Shown here: piece after piece, positions 5,101 to 8,428 of the stretch
Position numbering within the stretch: the first letter of the stretch is position 1
Layout: every line of letters starts with the position of its first letter
Assembly: GCA_947471105.1 (NCBI GenBank)
Contig: CANIYB010000088.1
Span: 1-8,428, forward strand
Length of the DNA: 8,428 nucleotides
Source: Cytophagaceae bacterium
GTDB lineage: Bacteria; Bacteroidota; Bacteroidia; Cytophagales; Spirosomataceae
Direction of reading: 5' to 3'
Program-made: the position numbers and the translations under genes
The notes under the pieces: model-generated
What the model was told of the DNA's origin: nothing
The model's input: the letters and a program-made list of their open reading frames with translations, nothing else
Database searches by the model: none

Positions 5101-7953
5101 ATGAAAAGAATAATCCTTGCGGGACTCCTGTTAGTTAGTTCGACTGCGGCGATAATAGCCCAACAAAAACCCACTGCCACTAAATCAACGGCAAAACAAA
5201 CGGTAGCAGCACCGGCAGCTTCCTTGCCTATCCCAGAAAAAGTAACCTCAGCGGAAGGAATTACTGAATACAAATTAGCCAATGGGCTCAAGGTTCTGTT
5301 ATTCCCAGATCCATCTAAACAAACCATCACCGTGAACATTACCTATTTGGTAGGTTCTCGCCATGAAGGGTATGGTGAAACAGGTATGTCTCATTTATTA
5401 GAACATATGGTTTTCAAGGGGACCAAAGAAAAACATAAGGATGTAGCCAAAGAAATTTCTGATCATGGCGCACAGTTTAATGGAACGACTTGGTTAGATC
5501 GTACCAATTACTTCGAAACTTTTGCCTCGACGGATGAAAATTTAGATTGGGCCTTAGACATGGAAGCCGATCGTATGATCAATTCTCGTATTGCAAAAAG
5601 TGATTTAGAAACCGAAATGACGGTTGTTCGTAATGAATTTGAAATGGGTGAAAACGATCCAGGAAGCGTACTAATGGACCGAATTGTTTCGACCGCTTTT
5701 TTATGGCATAATTACGGTAACTCAACTATAGGCGCCCGTTCAGATATCGAAAAAGTACCTATCGAGAATCTTCAAGCTTATTATCGCAAATATTACCAAC
5801 CCGATAATGCGGTAATATTGATCGCAGGAAAATTTGATCCCATCAAAACCTTGCAATTAGTTAACCAAAAATTTGGCATAATTCCGCGTCCGACGCGTGA
5901 ACTAACAAAAACATTTACAGCTGAACCTACGCAAGATGGCGAAAGAGAGGTAATATTAAAACGTGTAGGTGATGTTCAAGTGGTGGGTATGGCCTATCAC
6001 ATTCCATCAGGTTTACATCCAGATTACGTTGCAATAGATGTGATGGCAGATTTATTAACAGATGCACCATCAGGTCGTTTATACAAAGCCTTAATTGATA
6101 CAAAAAAGGCTTCAAGCCAGTTCGGAAGTACATACCAATTAAAAGAGCCGGGACTTGTTTACTTTGGTGCTGAGGTTTTAAAGGATAAATCATTGGATTC
6201 AGTGAAAAAAATCATGATTGAAACCATTGAAAACTTTGCGAAAATACCTCCTACTAAGGAAGAAGTTGATCGCATAAAAACCAAAGGAATCAAAAACATA
6301 GAACTTCTTTTGAATAATGCTCAGCGAGTGGGTATCGGCATGTCGGAATATATTGCTCAAGGCGACTGGCGATTATTGTTTCATACCAGAAACCAATTGG
6401 AAAAAATCACTCCTGCCGACATCCAACGAGTTGCAGCAGCCTATTTCAAATCATCAAATCGGACTTCAGGTATATTCATCCCAACGGATAAGCCAGATCG
6501 CGCTGAAATTCCTGAAGCCAAAGATGTGGCAGAAATCTTAAAGGACTTCAAAGGAAAAGCCGCTGTTTCAGAAGGGGAAGCCTTTGATACATCACCAAGC
6601 AATATAGATGCTAGGACTAAAGTGGAAAACATAGCCGGTATCAAATTAGCTCTATTAGCTAAAAAAACGAGAGGTAATTCAGTTTATGCAAAAATGACAC
6701 TTCGTTTTGGAGATGAAAAATCATTATTAGGCACTTCAACTGCCGCTGATTTGGCAGCTGATATGTTGACAAAAGGAACGGCCAAGCATACACGCCAACA
6801 ATTTAAAGATGAATTAGATAAATTAAAAGCACGTGTTTCTATCTCGGGTGGACCTACTCAGGCCAACGTATCCATCGAAACGACAAAAGATAATTTAATT
6901 CCAGCGCTTAAATTAGTTGCGGAAGCATTAAAGCAACCCATCTTCCCAGCAGAAGAATTTGAGAAATTAAAACAAGAAAATTTAACTCAAATTGAATCGC
7001 AAAAAAGTGAGCCGACGGCTAAAGCTAGTGAGGCTTTGAGCCAATTAAGAAGTGGACATTATCCTAAAAATGATGTACGCTATCAGCCTACGATGGCAGA
7101 ACAAACGACAAATTATTCATCTGCCAAATTAGAACAATCCATTGCTTTCTACAAAGGCTTTTATGGAGCATCAAATGCTACATTTTCTGCCGTTGGGGAT
7201 TTCGATGAGGCCGAGTTAAAAGCTACCATAAAAGCTGAATTTGCTGATTGGAAGTCGCCAAAACCTTTTACCAGAGTACCTGAAGTTTTCAAAGATATCA
7301 AGGGGCAAGTAAAATCAATCGAAACGCCAGATAAAGCAAATGCTTTCTTTTTAGCTTACCAACCCATCAAAATGTCAGATAGCGACCCAGATTTTGCAGC
7401 CTTAGAATTAAGCAATTACATGCTTGGTGGTGGATCAGGTTTAAGTTCGAGATTAATGAATCGTATTCGTCAAAAAGAAGGTTTATCATATGGAGTAGGT
7501 TCGCAATTTGCGGCTAGTCCTTTAGATCAATCTGGTGCATTTGTAGGCTATGCGATCTATGCGCCAGAAAATTTGGCCAAATTAGAAGCTGCCTTTAAAG
7601 AAGAAATCGAAAAAGTGTTAAAGGAAGGTTTTACGCAAAAAGAAATCGACGAAGCTAAAAAATCATGGATTCAAGCAAGAGCAGTAGGTCGTTCACAAGA
7701 CGGCGGACTAAGTTCTACCTTAAATTCAAATTTATACTTAAACCGTAACATGAAATGGGCGGATGATTTAGAGAATAAGGTTAAGGGCTTAACGCCGGAG
7801 CAAATTTTACAAGCTTCTAGAAAGTCCATCGACTTACTAAAAATGTCATTTGTGAAAGCAGGTGATTATGAAGGTGCTGCTAAAAAGATGGCAGAAAAAG
7901 CTAAAAATGCTACATCTGAATCAGGTGCGGTAGGCGGAGCACCGAAGCAATAA
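5101..7953 (+). CDS. Secreted M16-family zinc protease, fused active and inactive halves
   Basis: A 950-residue insulinase/pitrilysin-type metalloprotease that would act in the periplasm or envelope, cutting peptides or small proteins inside a closed chamber. Residues 1-20 are a signal peptide (KR, hydrophobic core, cleavage likely after Ala20, before QQ), followed by a Thr/Ala/Lys-rich linker to about 45. The N-terminal half has the inverted zinc motif HLLEH (His98, catalytic Glu101, His102) and the third ligand Glu179, 76 residues later, exactly the family spacing. The second half starts near residue 515; its equivalent site is DLAAD (550-554), so it binds no zinc. That half keeps the substrate-side pair Arg790 and Tyr797 in RQKEGLSYGV (790-799), with the same spacing as Arg824/Tyr831 of human insulin-degrading enzyme. 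The Lys/Ala-rich tail (about 923-950) is probably flexible. The two halves are usually separate genes in the M16B group; here they are one chain. Bacteroidota often carry this form. Confidence 0.95.
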   Translation: MKRIILAGLLLVSSTAAIIAQQKPTATKSTAKQTVAAPAASLPIPEKVTSAEGITEYKLANGLKVLLFPDPSKQTITVNITYLVGSRHEGYGETGMSHLLEHMVFKGTKEKHKDVAKEISDHGAQFNGTTWLDRTNYFETFASTDENLDWALDMEADRMINSRIAKSDLETEMTVVRNEFEMGENDPGSVLMDRIVSTAFLWHNYGNSTIGARSDIEKVPIENLQAYYRKYYQPDNAVILIAGKFDPIKTLQLVNQKFGIIPRPTRELTKTFTAEPTQDGEREVILKRVGDVQVVGMAYHIPSGLHPDYVAIDVMADLLTDAPSGRLYKALIDTKKASSQFGSTYQLKEPGLVYFGAEVLKDKSLDSVKKIMIETIENFAKIPPTKEEVDRIKTKGIKNIELLLNNAQRVGIGMSEYIAQGDWRLLFHTRNQLEKITPADIQRVAAAYFKSSNRTSGIFIPTDKPDRAEIPEAKDVAEILKDFKGKAAVSEGEAFDTSPSNIDARTKVENIAGIKLALLAKKTRGNSVYAKMTLRFGDEKSLLGTSTAADLAADMLTKGTAKHTRQQFKDELDKLKARVSISGGPTQANVSIETTKDNLIPALKLVAEALKQPIFPAEEFEKLKQENLTQIESQKSEPTAKASEALSQLRSGHYPKNDVRYQPTMAEQTTNYSSAKLEQSIAFYKGFYGASNATFSAVGDFDEAELKATIKAEFADWKSPKPFTRVPEVFKDIKGQVKSIETPDKANAFFLAYQPIKMSDSDPDFAALELSNYMLGGGSGLSSRLMNRIRQKEGLSYGVGSQFAASPLDQSGAFVGYAIYAPENLAKLEAAFKEEIEKVLKEGFTQKEIDEAKKSWIQARAVGRSQDGGLSSTLNSNLYLNRNMKWADDLENKVKGLTPEQILQASRKSIDLLKMSFVKAGDYEGAAKKMAEKAKNATSESGAVGGAPKQ

Positions 7954-7969
7954 GTTAATGATTAAACAT

Positions 7970-8007
7970 AAAAAAAGGAGCTAGCAGATTGCTAGCTCCT
8001 TTTTTTT
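7970..8007. terminator. Bidirectional intrinsic terminator
   Basis: A perfect 11 bp stem, AGGAGCTAGCA (7976-7986) with TGCTAGCTCCT (7990-8000), closes a 3 nt loop (GAT). It is preceded by seven A (7970-7976) and runs into eight T (8000-8007), so it has a U tract when read from either strand. It lies 16 nt after the M16 stop and 12 nt beyond the end of the convergent bacilliredoxin gene, and can end both transcripts. Confidence 0.92.
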
Positions 8008-8019
8008 ATACTTAATTTT

Positions 8020-8428
8020 TTAGCAAAACTCTTCGAAAACACCTTCTAAATGTCCTGCGATCATTTCAGCTGAACGGCCTTCAATATGATGACGTTCTAC
8101 AAAATGCACCAATTCCCCATCCTTAAATAAAGCGATAGACGGCGAAGATGGAGGATAAGGCAATGTATACTCACGTGCTTTTTGGGTAGCTTCTTGGTCT
8201 ACTCCAGCAAAAACAGTCACTAAATTTGCAGGCTTTTTTTCTGAAGCGGCAACCGCCTCTTTTACACCTGGTCGAGCTGTTCTAGCAGAACAACCACAAA
8301 CTGAATTGATAAACAATAAAGTAGTTCCTGGCTGTGCCATCGTATCTTCCACCTCAGCAGCAGAACTTAACTCTTTGAAACCACCTTCGACAATATCCAT
8401 CCGCATAGGATGTACTAAATGTTCTGGA
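8020..8428 (-). CDS. BrxA/BrxB-family bacilliredoxin, 5' end cut off
   Basis: A thioredoxin-fold protein of the YphP/YqiW (DUF1094) family that removes bacillithiol from oxidised protein thiols. The visible frame has 135 codons and ends with a TAA at 8022-8020. The reading frame stays open to the right edge, and the seven codons before the first in-window ATG (8406) read PEHLVHP, matching the family N-terminus before PMR; the true start therefore lies just beyond 8428 and the ATG at 8406 is internal. The active site CGC is in NSVCGCSARTARP (8307-8269; cysteine codons at 8298-8296 and 8292-8290). PSSPSIALFKDGELVHFVER with the following HHIEG, and a final Cys, are also family features. Convergent with the M16 gene and sharing its terminator. 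Presence suggests the host makes bacillithiol. Confidence 0.94.
   Translation of the reverse strand, partial: PEHLVHPMRMDIVEGGFKELSSAAEVEDTMAQPGTTLLFINSVCGCSARTARPGVKEAVAASEKKPANLVTVFAGVDQEATQKAREYTLPYPPSSPSIALFKDGELVHFVERHHIEGRSAEMIAGHLEGVFEEFC

Noticed and set aside
5082..5339. Minus-strand ORF of 85 codons over the start of the M16 gene
   Set aside because: It is a shadow of the signal peptide and linker of the M16 gene, which has strong motif support on the other strand.
1..8428. Mobile elements, CRISPR arrays, tRNA or rRNA genes, defence systems
   Set aside because: I saw no transposase, long inverted repeats, regularly spaced repeats, RNA gene sequence or defence-type genes; nearly all DNA is explained by the genes listed.

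Overview
The window reads as an ordinary chromosomal segment of a Bacteroidota bacterium, probably of the Cytophagales type. This rests on AT-rich DNA, genes without Shine-Dalgarno sequences, candidate promoters with the TAnnTTTG -7 element, and several protein types common in that phylum: a fused two-domain M16 protease whose signal peptide ends in AQQ, a short Ppx/GppA protein, and a BrxA/BrxB-type bacilliredoxin. The genus cannot be fixed from this sequence.

Left part (1-3516), all on the minus strand. In transcription order it holds a short exopolyphosphatase-family gene (ppx), a tight three-gene unit exbB - exbD - DUF421/YetF membrane protein with 4 and 5 nt spacings, and then the first 274 codons of an aspartokinase (ThrA-like) that runs off the left edge. 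A perfect TAnnTTTG element and two imperfect hairpins lie between the DUF421 gene and the aspartokinase, so the aspartokinase probably has its own promoter.

Right part (3517-8428). A 105 bp AT-rich divergent region separates ppx from a plus-strand gene for a protein made almost wholly of about twelve TPR repeats. Next is a large secreted M16 zinc protease with an active N-terminal half and an inactive C-terminal half. It ends at a strong hairpin with A and T tracts that can serve as a bidirectional terminator for the convergent bacilliredoxin gene, whose 5' end is cut by the right edge.

The genes belong to separate housekeeping or envelope functions: aspartate-family amino acid synthesis, a proton-driven ExbB/ExbD motor, phosphate or alarmone metabolism, scaffold repeats, envelope proteolysis, and thiol repair. 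I found no mobile element, RNA gene, CRISPR array or defence system, and no clear sign of an undescribed system. The most notable points are the coupling of a DUF421 membrane protein to ExbB/ExbD without a TonB gene, and the hairpins around the aspartokinase promoter. No stretch longer than 300 bp lacks a gene.
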